A DNA stretch of 64,000 nucleotides from Bog-159 sp963756605 (GCA_963756605.1 CAVWOT010000021.1:1-64000); one strand, 5' to 3'. Shown: positions 8,640 through 19,390, numbered from the stretch's first letter. Made by a program: numbers and translations. The notes: a model not told the origin generated them from the letters alone.

Positions 8640-10329
8640 ATGAGACCTCTCGCCTTCTCGCCTGATTCCTTGCGAAAGCTCCTGCTCCACGACAAAATCG
8701 CAACGCTTCCCGATCTGAAACGTACTCTGGGCACCGACGTCGACCTTACCGTTTTCCGGAAGCTCAAACAACTCGACTACCTGACCAGCTACTCTCATGG
8801 CAGCCGTTTCTACACGCTGCGCGAGATCGCCCGTTTCGGAGCCGATGGGCTGTGGTCCTGCTCCCCGGCCTGGTTCTCCCGCTACGGTACCTTGCTGGCC
8901 ACCGCCGAGGCGTTCATCCGTAGCTCGGGCGCAGGGTATTTTGCGGAATCACTGTCTGCGATCCTGCACGTAGGAGGCAAGATGTCTTACGCCACCTGGT
9001 CCAGCAGAAGAGGGTCGCCCGGGAGTTGATCTCCGGCCTGTTCCTTTATACTTCCATCGACCCAGCCACCCGCCAGCGACAATCTCTGACACGTCGCAGC
9101 AGCCAGTCCGTTCCCACAGTTGTCGATGCCGCCCGTCTGGAGGTGTCGCCCGATGAGATGAAAGCCGCCATCATCTTGTTCTACCGCCTGTTGGACGAGC
9201 AGCAGCGCCGCTTGTACGCAGGTCTGGAATCCATGAAACTCGGCCACGGTGGCGACCGTGTGCTGGCCGAATTTCTGGGTCTCGATGCGCACACCATCGC
9301 CCGCGGCCGGCGCCAGTTGCTGGATCAGGATGTTGCGGTCGGCCGCATCCGACAGTCCGGCGCCGGGCGCAAGCCGGTGGAAAAAAACGCCCGAAGTAAT
9401 CGAGGCCATCGAAATCCTGCTGCAGCACGATACCGCGGGCGATCCCAACCGGCATTCGATGGACCCACAAGACGCCTGCCGGAATCGCCGAACTGCTGCG
9501 TCAACTAGATATCGAGATCTCGGCCAATACCGTGGCACGGCTGCTTCATGATATGGAATTTTCCCTCCGCGTGAATGGCAAAGCCATGGCCATCGACTCC
9601 AGCCCCGACCGCGACCAACAGTTCCGTTACATCTCGTCATTACGCACCCGCTTTGAGCGCCAGGGGCTTCCCATTATCAGCGTCGATACCAAAACACGAG
9701 AATTCGTAGGCAACTTCAAGCACAATGGTGTCAAGTGGGATCGCACGCCTGTGCGCGTCAATGATCACGATTTCCGTTCCGATGCCATAGGCGTCGCCAT
9801 CCCTTATGGCATCTATGACCTGCTTGCTAATCGAGGGTCGGTCTTCGTAGGCGTCTCGCATGACACAGCCGCCTTTGCCGCCCACTCAATCGCCGGTTGG
9901 TGGAAACGCGACGGCGCTGATCGCTACCATCGCCGCCGGCAGTTGCGCATTCTGGCCGATACCGGCGGCAGCAACAGTTGCCGTACGGGTGCCTGGAAAA
10001 CCGAACTTCAAAGCCAACTCTGCAACAGTTTTGGGCTCACAGTAATCGTTGCTCATTACCCTACCGGCGCTTCCAAATGGAATCCCATCGAGCACCGATT
10101 GTTCTCCGAAATCTCCAAAAACTGGGCTGCCGAGCCTCTTGACCGTTACCCCAAAATCCTCAACTTCATCCGCAACACTTGCACCCGAGCTGGTCTCACA
10201 GTCTCGGCCTACCTCGACCGTGGAAACTATCCAACCGGCACCTCACCCGATCCAGAGCAGCTACGCCGTATTTCCCTCAAACGACATTCCATGCTGCCAG
10301 CCTGGAACTACACGATTGCTCCGATGTGA
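8640..10329 (+). pseudogene. ISAzo13-family transposase with three frameshifts
   Basis: One long transposase split over frames. The N-terminal part (8640-8970) is followed by YRLLDEQQRRLYAGLESMKLGHGG and a helical DNA-binding segment. The catalytic core starts at 9532: PIISVDTKTREFVGNFKHNG, AIPYGIYDLLANRGSV, HDTAAFAAHSIAGWW, LADTGGSNSCR and HYPTGASKWNPIEHRLFSEIS. One base is missing near 8975, one A is extra in the A-run around 9380-9386 and one A is extra near 9447. Correcting all three gives a continuous protein ending LPAWNYTIAPM. This is decay or error; the element ends were not found. Confidence 0.88.
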
Positions 10330-10859
10330 AGCTATTGTTGCGTGAGCCCTTAGCATCAAATGTCGCGATAACCTCGGCACGGTACTGGCGCCCCACAAAA
10401 CTCTCGTGACGTTTGATCATGTCCTGCGGCCGGGTCAATCAGGCTGTGCGTTGGTCCGACATTTTCATGTCGCCTCCCGACAATCAGAACGATTTGCTTC
10501 AACTTGGACACTTCGAGCTTAAGGTCGAGGAGATCACGTTCACCGCGGCTGCTAATCCTTCGCAGGGCGATGACTTCGATGGCTGTCGTGTCGTTTTCTA
10601 GGGAAGCACTACTTGGTCTCCCGCCGTGTGACGTATTCTCGCGACTTATTAAGTCTTTTGGCGGCGTTTGAAGCTTTTTGGCGACCTAAGCCGCCGTATC
10701 AAGTGGCACGCTGTTTTTGACTGTAATCGCGCCCTTTTCGGCCATCATCGCCACGTGTTCGCCAGCGAAAATATCTTCGCAGAATGCTTTGCCTTGCGAG
10801 CCCTTCGGAGTGATCCATGTGATGACCGCGCAGAGCGCGGCACCTAGGAGACAACGATC
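10330..10859. other. Gap between ISAzo13 remnant and DUF3489 remnant
   Basis: No recognisable gene. A 62-codon open frame (10413-10601) has no family resemblance that I can name. The short motif ctttttggcg recurs near 10620-10690. This may be non-coding sequence of the element and old flanking DNA. Confidence 0.4.
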
Positions 10860-11481
10860 ATGAATACCTTTACGATTGACACCGAGAACGCAATCAGCGC
10901 ACTCCCCACCGCCGAAGAGGCCGCCGCTTCCACCGCCACGCCTTTCGAGACCTTCTCCAGCGAAAGGAACTGGCGGACCTGATCGCCGCCTGGCCCACCG
11001 AGCGCCTGGTAGCCACCTACAACAGCCTGCCGGCGTCGAGTCTTTCAAGAACGCCAAGGCCGCCGCCAGCCGGATTTGGGCGCGCATCCGGAGTCTGGGC
11101 GAGAGCGCGGAACCGAAGCCCGCGCCAACTGCCAAGCCGAAGGCTGCACCGAAGTCCAAGGGTCGCGCACGGGCAGCCAAGGGCGCGCCGGTGAAAGCCA
11201 AGGCGAGCAAGAAGACGACCCAAGCTAAGGCCGCGCCCAAAGCCAAGAAAGCCGCCAGCAAGCGGGCCGAAGCCGGCACGCTGCGCGAGGGCAGCAAGAT
11301 GGCGCAGGTGATCGCGCTGATGCAGCGCAAGGCTGGGATCACGATTACCGAGGTAATGGAGAATATGGGCTGGCAGAAGCACACCGTGCGCGGGTTTGCG
11401 GGCGCGCCAAAGAGGGCCGAGTATGCGGTCGAGAGCTTTAAGCCCGAGGGTGGGGAGAGGACGTGCCGGATCAACAAGTAG
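10860..11481 (+). pseudogene. DUF3489-domain protein, two frameshifts
   Basis: The start MNTFTIDTENAISALPTAEEA at 10860 and the end KMAQVIALMQRKAGITITEVMENMGWQKHTVRGF...YAVESFKPEGGERTCRINK match the DUF3489 family (a winged-helix-like C-terminal domain after a Lys/Ala/Pro-rich linker). One base is missing near 10966, in the codons for SEKELADL, and another near 11033 before GVESFKNAKAAASRIWARI. The Lys/Ala-rich linker lies at 11095-11280. Members are common near mobile DNA in soil bacteria; their function is unknown. Confidence 0.82.
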
Positions 11482-11506
11482 GCATCGCTGGCCTTCCTCC
11501 TGGCCC

Positions 11507-11537
11507 ACCCGGCCTCCGGCTGTGGCGGGTTTTTTTG
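11507..11537 (+). terminator. Intrinsic terminator after DUF3489 gene
   Basis: A stem begins acccg and closes with cgggt, extended by CC/GG around a one-base bulge, and is followed by a run of seven T. It is placed 26 bp after the DUF3489 stop codon. Confidence 0.7.
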
Positions 11538-12244
11538 CTGGCGCCGAGAGGGACGCACCGCCACCGTTATCGAAAGATAGCATTGCCGGTTAATGCTTAC
11601 CTCAATTAATCTTGCTGGGTGTCCTCCTTTAGTGCTTGGGTTGGGTGATCGCTTAGAACCCTGGTCCGTAACTCCGCTCGCCCGCGCGGCCTTAAGCCGT
11701 GCGGGCGTTTTCGCTTTGGGCGCAAGTTTTCCGCGGTGCTCCTACACTGCCAATCGCCGGGCTTCGCGCGCACGCGGGCGAACTGTGGCGCGCCCGTGGC
11801 TATCCTGGGCGCGTTGCCCGGTGGCCCGTTGATCGGTTAGCCAAGCCCAGGTCCTGCCAAGACAGGGCGTTACAGGCTGTTGGTGGTTACCCGCCCGGCA
11901 AACCCAATTACATTTGCAAAGCGCCGTTTCTCGCTTTGCGGATTCGGCCTCCGTGAATCACAGCGTCCCACGTCGCCCGACCGGTGAGTTCTGGGTCTGC
12001 GTTTGTGGTGTGGGCTGCTGGAACGGCACCAAAGCGACTGGCGCGGAAACGAGCAGGCACAAGAAAATGAGCAGGCGTGCGATGTGGCGCATACGGCGAC
12101 TCCTCTAGCCAGAGGAAAAGTTTGCCCTGCTGGCTGTTGGGGAAACTATACCGCAAGCGCCGGAAGGGCCAGAAGTACCGTTTGAGTTCCAGGCTGGCCT
12201 ACGGTGGGATCGTCGTGGATACTAGACAATCGTTCTGCTGATGA
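11538..12244. other. Intergenic stretch with a second terminator-like hairpin
   Basis: No gene is recognised. A strong hairpin lies at 11679-11707 (CGCCCGCGCGGC, loop cttaa, GCCGTGCGGGCG), followed by TTTTCGCTTT, resembling a plus-strand terminator without an evident gene upstream. The remaining short frames have no family features. Confidence 0.45.
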
Positions 12245-13386
12245 TTATACAATGCCGATCTCTTCCATTTTATACTTCCAACGAAAGATCACGGGGTCGG
12301 CATTGATTTCTCCAAGGTAGAGATGGATGCGATCAATCAGCTCCTGCTTGCTCGCGACGCGAATGCCACGCAGCATCGTGCGTGCCATCTTGCTGAACAT
12401 GGTTTCCACGATATTGAGGCACGAGCCGTGCTTCGGTGTAAAGACGAACTCGAACCGTTGCGGGTGCAGGCTCAGGTACGCTTGCGTCTCTTTCGAAATG
12501 TGAGCCGAGTGGTTGTCGAGCAACAGGCGAATCCTGGCTGACGCTGGATACGCGGCATCGAGTTTCCCCAGTAGGGCGATGAAATCTACGCTGGCGTGGC
12601 GATCACTGATGATCTCCGTAACCCGACCGGTATGCAGATCCAGACCGGCGAGTAACGACACCGTCCCCAGTCTTTTGTACTCGTAGTCCCGGAGATGACT
12701 CGGGTACTGATAGGGCACGGGCGGCCGGTCCGGCGTAGTCGGTGCCAGCGCCTGAATGCCGGGCTTCTCGTCGTACGAGATTGTCACCGTAGACGGCTCC
12801 TTCAGTGTGCCTTCCACTAAACCGGCGTTCCCGATTTCCACGTCCTTATATACGTGCCCAACTCCGGATCCCGCCGCTCCACGTAGTAGCGGATCTTGTG
12901 CGGCCGGACCTCGCCCTGCGTCATTATCCGATGCAGTTTCGACCGGCTCAGTCCGCGCAAGCTGGGATGGCTGGCTGCCATGCAGTGCTTCCGCACGTGG
13001 CTCTGCAGCAGCGCGTAGGTCCACAGTTCGTATGCATAGCCGAGATCCTTCGGCTTTTGGCAGGCGCAATGCAACACCCAGGCAATGGCATCATCCGGGA
13101 AGCGGCGGCACTTGCCTGGTCGCGGTAATTCTCCCAGCGCCGCATCCATGCCGAACTGGAGGAACTTGCGGACACACAACGCGACCGTGTGACGATTCAC
13201 TCCGTTGGCAATCGCCACCGCATTGTCGCTCATTCCGTTGGCGCACTCCAAGAGAATGGCTGCGTGAAGCACCTGTCGCTTCTCCGCGGTGCGGGATCGC
13301 CGGAGATCCTCCAGTCGTTCCCGATCCGCCGCCGAGAGGATCAATGGTTGTCGTTTCGTGACGAATGGCATAAACCATTCTGCCAC
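12245..13386 (-). pseudogene. IS630-family transposase split by one frameshift
   Basis: The 5' half (13386-12817) carries an HTH region: LEDLRRSRTAEKRQVLHAAILL and GMSDNAVAIANGVNRHTVALCVRKF, then SRSKLHRIMTQGEVRPHKIRYYVERRDPE. The 3' half continues in another frame with GHVYKDVEI, SYDEKPGIQALA (first Asp), RLLLDNHSAH (second Asp) and GSCLNIVETMFSKMARTMLRGI (catalytic Glu). A single missing base near 12855 separates the halves. Some IS630 relatives use programmed frameshifting, but I see no slippery run here, so decay is more likely. Confidence 0.85.
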
Positions 13387-13580
13387 AGAAATGTTCTTAT
13401 TGGATAGATTTCAACAGAACGTTAATCTAGCCGAGGTGATTGCGTCTCGGAGAAGGGGCGGGAATACGCCCTGACGTTTCGCGGAAGGTGAAACGAAATT
13501 CTGCCGATAGTGAAAGTATCCGCTGCCCTCTTCGCGTCCGCCGCCGAGAGAACGCCCAGAAGCGTGCGCCACTTCCACAC

Positions 13581-14954
13581 CTACCTGGACTTCTTTGGCG
13601 TGGCATTGGGGATTCCGTAAACCCACAAATCGAACAGGTTGTCTAAGGGCTTCGGAGTATCCTTCGAGTTTTTCTTGCGTCTCGCTGCGCTCCCTTTTGT
13701 GGCTGTACTTCCCTGGCCCGTGTCGACGGCGTCGAATGCCTTCTGGAGATCCTCGCTGGTCGCCGCCCGCCCCCATTGGTCACTCGTGTACAATCGCAAA
13801 CCGTTCCAAAAAGCGCTGTCTCCCACCAGCAGACTCACCAGGTAGAGAAAACTGGCTCCCTTGTACTCGGGAATTTCGCCCGCGGCCTCCTGGCGCGTGA
13901 TCAACCCGGTGTCGGAAAGCGCCCGGTCCTTGCCCTCGGCGCGGAGTTGATTGTAGATCTGCCGCGAGTGTTGGATCCGCCGTTCGTACGCCTCTTTGCC
14001 GAATCGCTGTCCCATAAACGCGTCCGCCAAGAACGCGGATACTCCCTCGCTCAGCCAAAGATCCGACCAGTCCTTGGTGGCGATCCCGATTCCATACCAC
14101 TGATGTGCCAACTCGAAGGCCAGCAGCCAGAGGTCGTCCGACTGCTTCGCCAGTCCCTGCGCAGACGATTCCGGCAGCAGCGTCAGCCCGCCCGCCAAAG
14201 AACGGTTCACGTCGCTGTGGACGAAGACCTGCGTGTAGGTCTGGCCTGGATAATGCTTGCCAGTGCGTTCAGCCAGGTACTTCAATGCGGCCGCGGTAGG
14301 TTCAAAGATCTGGCTGCCCGCTCCTAAGACCCGCAGCTTCACGTCGTCGACGTGGGATGTATTTTCGGTAAAGCCGCCCAGCGCGAATCCAAACCAGGCA
14401 ATCCCGGTTGGCGAATCGAGCTGCCATTCTGTGATGCTGCGTCCCTCACTGGCGCGGGTGGCCGTCAGTTGCCCGCTGCCAGCTGCCTTGATATCCGCCG
14501 GAGCCGCAATGGTCAGATGCAGCGTGGCTCGCTCCCCAGGGCCATCGTTGCACGGCATCCAATCGCTGGTAGCGGATGTGTACACCTGGTCGGGGAAGAA
14601 TTTAAGCCCCGCCGCCGGCCCAGCTTCATACCGCACCGTGATGGTGCGAGGCTCATCGGGGCGCAGCGGCTTCGTCAGTACCACAAACAGCAGGCTGTGA
14701 TTTCGTTCAAACGACTGTGGATCTTGCCCTTCCAGCACGCTCGTGATTTGCAGTCCAGCCGCATCCAGCTCCAAGGCGGAAATGTCGGTGTCCGTCAGGC
14801 TGTGAAACCGGATTCTGGCTTCCCCGTACAAGCGCTGTTTCGCCAAGTCCGACTGGATCATTACGTCGTAATTCTCCACCGTGTACATGCGCTTAAGTGG
14901 CGCTGCCCTTGCCGGAATGATCGCGCTCAAGACGATGCAGTTCGCGATCCGCAT
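13581..14954 (-). CDS. M1-like peptidase homologue with altered zinc site
   Basis: A secreted protein of about 457 residues. I chose the ATG at 14954 because it opens a signal peptide (MRIANCIVLSAIIPARAAP). It follows the M1 (gluzincin aminopeptidase) architecture: an N-terminal beta domain (YDVMIQSDLAKQRLYGEARIRF), then a catalytic-like domain. The zinc motif reads AFELAHQWYG where the family has HELAHQWWG, so the first His ligand is Phe, encoded TTC. The downstream Glu ligand (LWLSEGVSAFLAD) remains. The substrate-binding GAMEN-type motif is replaced by LAGGLTLLPES. It is probably a catalytically dead homologue with a binding role. Confidence 0.82.
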   Translation of the reverse strand: MRIANCIVLSAIIPARAAPLKRMYTVENYDVMIQSDLAKQRLYGEARIRFHSLTDTDISALELDAAGLQITSVLEGQDPQSFERNHSLLFVVLTKPLRPDEPRTITVRYEAGPAAGLKFFPDQVYTSATSDWMPCNDGPGERATLHLTIAAPADIKAAGSGQLTATRASEGRSITEWQLDSPTGIAWFGFALGGFTENTSHVDDVKLRVLGAGSQIFEPTAAALKYLAERTGKHYPGQTYTQVFVHSDVNRSLAGGLTLLPESSAQGLAKQSDDLWLLAFELAHQWYGIGIATKDWSDLWLSEGVSAFLADAFMGQRFGKEAYERRIQHSRQIYNQLRAEGKDRALSDTGLITRQEAAGEIPEYKGASFLYLVSLLVGDSAFWNGLRLYTSDQWGRAATSEDLQKAFDAVDTGQGSTATKGSAARRKKNSKDTPKPLDNLFDLWVYGIPNATPKKSR

Positions 14955-15277
14955 CACCCAGCGCTTTACTGCACGTCCCCGAACCTGCGCGCGCACCACT
15001 TCTTCGCACCTCTATCTTGATTGTAAGACGTCGTTCGGACGTCAGTCTTCCGAGGCAGTGCTGGTATCCGCCCGGCATAATGGCGGCCGCCGCCAGCACG
15101 GTCCCGGCGAAGAGCAGCGTGTCTCGCCGACACCGGAACTGGAGCTTTCAAATCCGAAGACGGAGTGATCCAGTAGATGACATGGATTCGCAAATACCTT
15201 GCGGAACGCGCCGAGTGGGGAACAGAGCGGGAGGAGCAGGCTCGGAACATCGTGAGCTTTCGGTAGCCGTGCGTAAG

Positions 15278-16514
15278 TCAGAAGCAGTAGCCCTGCGCCA
15301 CCCAGTAATGCCAGTCGGCAATGGCTTCGGCGGTTGAGTCGTCAGGGTCAACCGCCGCCAGTTGGGACAATGGAACTGCCATCGTCCGGCCCTGCCAGCG
15401 GATCAGCACGAGCATATCGGCGGCGCAGGCATCTTCAGGTGCCATGCGTTGGACTTCGACGGATTCCCCCTTCTTGAGAGGCGATATTATCTTGGCCGCG
15501 ATGCACTTGGGGTTGCCGCTGGGGCTGGTCAACCCTTCGGGAAAATTCAGCGGCACGGACCGGCTCGATCCGCGCTCGGCGATGTAGGTCCGGGTGCGGC
15601 CATCTTCGTTGACGATGTATGTAAACCCCCCGCCTTTGGGCGCGAAGTCGCCCGCGTGGGCGTCCCACTGTGTGTTGGTCACCTAAGTGAGCTTCCGCGT
15701 AGCGACGTCCAGCAGGGCGACGTTCGAATAACCGTTCTTTTGATTTGAAGTGATGAGCAGCGTTTGCCCGTCGCCGGAAATAGATGCCGCGCGATAGACT
15801 ACGTCGCCCGAGTGCGGCGTGAGGTTTTCCAACTGGCCGCTCTTCACGCCAATGCGGTAGATGTCGGAATCCGTGCCTCCGGAATTGCCGCGGTCGGCGT
15901 AAATGGTCCGCCCATCGGGGCTCCAAGCCACGATTTGCCAGGCGCGGTTCTGCGTCTGTTCGTGCGTCAGGTTATGGACTTCGCCGGTGCGCCAGTCGAG
16001 CCAGGCGATGTTGAAGTTCGGCGAGGTTTTCGGTTTGATGGAAATCGCCAGGGTGCGGCCATCGGGCGACCAGTGCGGATCGGTTTCGGAGATATCGGAA
16101 GTGCGGGTGAGGTTGACGGGCGGTCCGCCCGCGGATGGGATGGCGAATAGATCGAAAATTTCACGACCGGCGTAGTCCTGCTCGTAGACGATCCATTTGC
16201 CGTGGGGCGACCACGCAGCGGCGGACTGGCGATCGTCGGACTGCGTCAACTGAATGGGCCAGCCTCCGCTAGCCGCCACTTTCCAGAGATTGTTTCGACC
16301 GGTGAAGTTGGTGGTGAAGACGACTTCGCGGCCATCCGGGACCAGGCAGGTCCACCGGTGGCGCGGGTATAGACCAGCCTTCGATAGGCGCCGGCGCGGC
16401 GTTGGGATTGGCTGAGGAGGTTATGGATTTGGGATCGGTGATGGTGCGGTCGCCGGGTCCGGTCGCGAGCAACGCGCTACCAGAGCATAATAGGGCGAGC
16501 GTGAGCCTAATCAT
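15278..16514 (-). pseudogene. Secreted PD40/S9-like propeller fused to an unrelated tail
   Basis: It starts at 16514 with a signal peptide (MIRLTLALLCSGSALLATG), overlapping the end of the Uma2 gene. PD40 propeller repeats follow: WKVAASGGWPIQLTQSDDRQSAAAWSPHGKWIVYEQD, ETDPHWSPDGRTLAI and IVAWSPDGRTIYADRG. One base is missing near 16333, and TAG at 15683-15685 replaces what should be Trp after RKLT. The frame then continues. The peptidase domain expected after an S9 propeller is absent; the last ~80 residues (KCIAAKIISPLKKGESVEVQRMAPEDAC...WHYWVAQGYCF) look like the C-terminus of a small, different protein. Confidence 0.7.
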
Positions 16515-17024
16515 CCAGTGCCTGGAAAAGGTTGGCCAGCGGGACTTCGACAGCGGGATCTTCGGTGCGCAGCATGCCGTCTTTGGCTTCATAGAACCCC
16601 GACGCTGTGTAAATGTCCGCGCGACGCCGCTTGGCATCGATCACCCAGACATACAAGACACCAAAATCCAGGTGTTCGTCGATTTTCTGGCGCACACGGC
16701 TCATGCGATCTTCCGGCGACAGGATTTCGATCGCAATGAACGGCGGCGTATTGGGGACGGGATCGTCCGGCACGGGCTGGAGGTAGACCAGACGTCTGGG
16801 ATGCGGTACTTGCGAGGGGAGATTCGGACACGTTGTTCAATTAGTACCCGTATCCGGAGTCGCTTGCGGCGCTCAAAAAAGAAAGAGCCGAGCGCGACCT
16901 GCAAGATGCTGCGTGGTTGTTCTCCCGCGTTGCGCTCAAGGAGCACCCCTTCGTCGTACTCGCAGTCCGGCTCGTAGCTGGTGGTGAGGTACTCCTGCTC
17001 GGATGCCAGAACCGAGGTTCCCAT
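16507..17024 (-). pseudogene. Uma2-family (DUF820) endonuclease-like, frameshifted
   Basis: The N-terminal part from 17024 (MGTSVLASEQEYLTTSYEPDCEYDEG, then IRVLIEQRVRISPRKYRIPDV) continues one frame over as PVPDDPVPNTPPFIAIEILSPEDRMSRVRQKIDEHLDFGVLYVWVIDAK and ends ANLFQALDD. One base is missing near 16790, in the segment after RIPDV. Uma2 proteins have a PD-(D/E)XK-like fold and often occur in large decaying families. The ATG of the following propeller gene overlaps its last codons. Confidence 0.82.
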
Positions 17025-17046
17025 GTCTGGAGTATAACGCGCGCTG

Positions 17047-17376
17047 CTACCCGGCCGCGGCCATTGCGGCAACGGGTCCGCGGGTAATCGCCGTGACTTC
17101 CTCCATCACGTCGAACGGCTTCGCGCTCACGGCGGACAATGCGGGGTGGCTCTTCACCATAGCCGCGAGCGGACTGGTTAAGAAATCGTTCAGGGCTTGT
17201 TCGCTTTCGAACAGGTAGATGCCGCCGGCTTCCCTTTCGCGGTCGTTTAGCAGCCATATCTTCCAGCGCAGGCCTGGCACCTCGGCAAACGCATGGGCAA
17301 CCGACTGGCACAGACCTTCGTATTCTGGCGTTGCAGCGTTCACCTTGAAATTAATTTGAAGCAGCTTTGCGGGCAT
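17047..17376 (-). CDS. YdhR-like putative monooxygenase
   Basis: A 109-residue ferredoxin-like-fold protein (LLQINFKVNAATPEYEGLCQSVAHAFAEVPGLRWKIWLLNDREREAGGIYLFESEQALNDFLTSP) matching the small YdhR/antibiotic-monooxygenase-like family. Members form dimeric alpha/beta barrels; an enzymatic activity is not proven for most. A GGAGG-like site lies before the ATG (rc of ttctcctcc). It stands alone between two Uma2 remnants. Confidence 0.82.
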   Translation of the reverse strand: MPAKLLQINFKVNAATPEYEGLCQSVAHAFAEVPGLRWKIWLLNDREREAGGIYLFESEQALNDFLTSPLAAMVKSHPALSAVSAKPFDVMEEVTAITRGPVAAMAAAG

Positions 17377-17446
17377 GGGTTTTTCTCCTCCACAAAGAAT
17401 TTCTCGATCAGGTTAGCATATCAGGCAAGGTGCCTGCTCACCCGAG

Positions 17447-17572
17447 TCAGTCATCCAGCGCCTGGAACAGTTCGCCGGCGGATTTCGATAGCGGGATCTT
17501 CGGTGCGCAGCACTCGGTCTTTGACTTCGTAGAAGCCTGCCGCAGTATCGAGACGCCGAAGGCCAGATATTC
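17447..17572 (-). pseudogene. Second Uma2 C-terminal remnant
   Basis: The DNA is clearly related to the end of the Uma2 gene at 16507. In minus-strand fragments it encodes AGFYEVKDRVLRTEDPAIEI and ends LDD-stop, parallel to SGFYEAKDGMLRTEDPAVEV...LDD in the larger copy. It is cut by the left end of IS66 at 17573. The frame is shifted between its two halves. Confidence 0.7.
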
Positions 17573-17729
17573 GTAAGCGTCCGAGAATCACCAGAAACCG
17601 GACGGGCCGACAGTGGTAAGTCCTGATACAAGACCTGCTCATCGGCGCGGGCATAGGCGTTGAAATTTGAAATTGGCTAGCGCCTCGGTGCCAGCCAACA
17701 TTTTGGCCACGGCGGCCCGGAGGGCTACG

Positions 17730-19205
17730 CTACAGTAGGTTCAGGGGAAACCAAGCCTGGATGGGTTGCCAGTTGTGCGGCAGAAGCTCAGCTATCCGTG
17801 AGATGGGGTGGGTAGCGATGCGGGAAAGGACATCCTTGAACCAGGCAAAGGGTTCGACTCCGATCCGCTGGCAGGAGGCCGTGAAGCTCCGCAGAACTGC
17901 AGCCGTTGTGCCACCCTGGTCGCTGCCGAAGAACATCCAGTTATTGCGTCCAACCGCTACGCCGCGGATGTCCCGCTCAGTGGCATTGTTATCGATGCTG
18001 AGATTGCCGTCTTCGCAGTAGCGGTGCAGCGCCATCCAGTTCTTCAGGGTATAGCGCACCGCGCGCCCCGCCGGACTCTTCGGCAATACCGCCGCCTGGA
18101 TCTCCAGCAAGTAGTGATGCAACTTATCCAGAATGGGCCGTGATTCCAGTTGGCGCAGGCATAGTCGTTCCTCCACCGTCAACGGCTGCGCGCGCTCTTC
18201 CACTTTGTATAACTCAGCGATGAGGAACAACGCTGGCCCCATACGGGGCTCCTCGGAGTCCAATGCTTTGTAATAGTACCTTCTGGCATCCCAACACCCG
18301 ACCTCAGTCAGTCCACGCGCCGGATCTTTGAAAAAAGCATCATATCCGGCATAGGCGTCTGCTTGTAGGTAACCGCGATATCCCTCCAGGAACTTCTCCG
18401 GCCCGGCCCGCTCCCGGGTTGGCGTGTAATCGTAGACCACCACCGGATGCTCCGGGTCCCCGTGGTATGGCCAGATCCTTCCGGTGCGGGCGAACGGCAG
18501 TTTTTGGTCCAGCACCTTCACGCCCGTATCATCGGTCCCGATAACCTTAGACTGGAACAGCGTTTCTTTAGCCGACCCATACAACGGCTGCAACAAATCG
18601 GCGCACTGTCCCATCCAGCCGCCCATGGTCTTCCGCGAGATGTCCACACCGTGACGCTCAAAGATCTTCTCTTGCCGGTGCAACGGCAGGTGGTCCACCG
18701 TTTTGGCCACGATCACCTGCGCCAATAAACTTGCTCCGGCAGTGCTCTTTTCGATCGGTTGCGGCGGCTTGGTGGCCGTCTTCACGGTGCAGCCGCAAGC
18801 GTATTTCTTGCATATATCCTCGATCACTTTCAGCTGTGCCGGAATGTACTCGTAGCGCTCACTGGACTCTTCCCCAATGGGCCGCAAATCCTGCGCACAT
18901 GCCTCGCGTTTGAGATGCTTGGCCAGCGGCTGCCGGCCACCATTGTTCTTCTTCGGAGCCGTTGGGCCTGCCTCTGGCTTGGTATCGTTATCCGGATCCT
19001 TCGGATCCTCGGTAGGCTTCGACTCCTCGGCTGCATGCCGTGCCTCCCAGGCCGCGGCGAACAGCGCCAGTTGATCCACCGATAATTGCTCACTCTTGCG
19101 GTTTCGCCTGGCGTCCAGCAACTCGCGCAGCATGGCCTCGATCTTATGGCGCTCGGCGGACTCGCGATCCAATTGTGCCATCAGATCCAGCACCATCTTC
19201 TGCAA
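17730..19205 (-). CDS. tnpC: IS66-family transposase TnpC
   Basis: About 491 residues. The N-terminal coiled helix (LDLMAQLDRESAERHKIEAMLRELLDARRNRKSEQLS) is followed by a linker, a Cys-rich zinc-finger-like region (KYACGCTVKT) and the DDE core (VIGTDDTGVKVLD, then VGCWDARRYYYKA). The C-terminus contains LSIDNNATERDIRGVAVGRNNWMFFGSDQGG, the IS66 Glu region. An in-frame open stretch upstream (ending NHLPEDPQVLQKM) suggests that the real start lies a little earlier than the ATG used here. The other lengths are normal. Confidence 0.93.
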   Translation of the reverse strand: MQKMVLDLMAQLDRESAERHKIEAMLRELLDARRNRKSEQLSVDQLALFAAAWEARHAAEESKPTEDPKDPDNDTKPEAGPTAPKKNNGGRQPLAKHLKREACAQDLRPIGEESSERYEYIPAQLKVIEDICKKYACGCTVKTATKPPQPIEKSTAGASLLAQVIVAKTVDHLPLHRQEKIFERHGVDISRKTMGGWMGQCADLLQPLYGSAKETLFQSKVIGTDDTGVKVLDQKLPFARTGRIWPYHGDPEHPVVVYDYTPTRERAGPEKFLEGYRGYLQADAYAGYDAFFKDPARGLTEVGCWDARRYYYKALDSEEPRMGPALFLIAELYKVEERAQPLTVEERLCLRQLESRPILDKLHHYLLEIQAAVLPKSPAGRAVRYTLKNWMALHRYCEDGNLSIDNNATERDIRGVAVGRNNWMFFGSDQGGTTAAVLRSFTASCQRIGVEPFAWFKDVLSRIATHPISRIAELLPHNWQPIQAWFPLNLL

Positions 19206-19390
19206 GACCTGCGGATCTTCCGGAAGATGGTTGGGAGTCGATAGCCACGTGAGTAAGTCTTCTCCATACTGTACTCACTTACTCACTATCTGACAAGCAA
19301 AACGAGAAGAGATAGAAATGTTTTATTCAGTGCGCTGATATCGCTTGCGCCGCTTGGCCTGGCTCAGATCGATGCCGCTCAGCAGAGCCC

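Noticed and set aside
12245..13386. Programmed frameshift in the IS630 transposase
   Set aside because: No A-run or slippery heptamer at the break near 12855; a simple one-base loss fits better.
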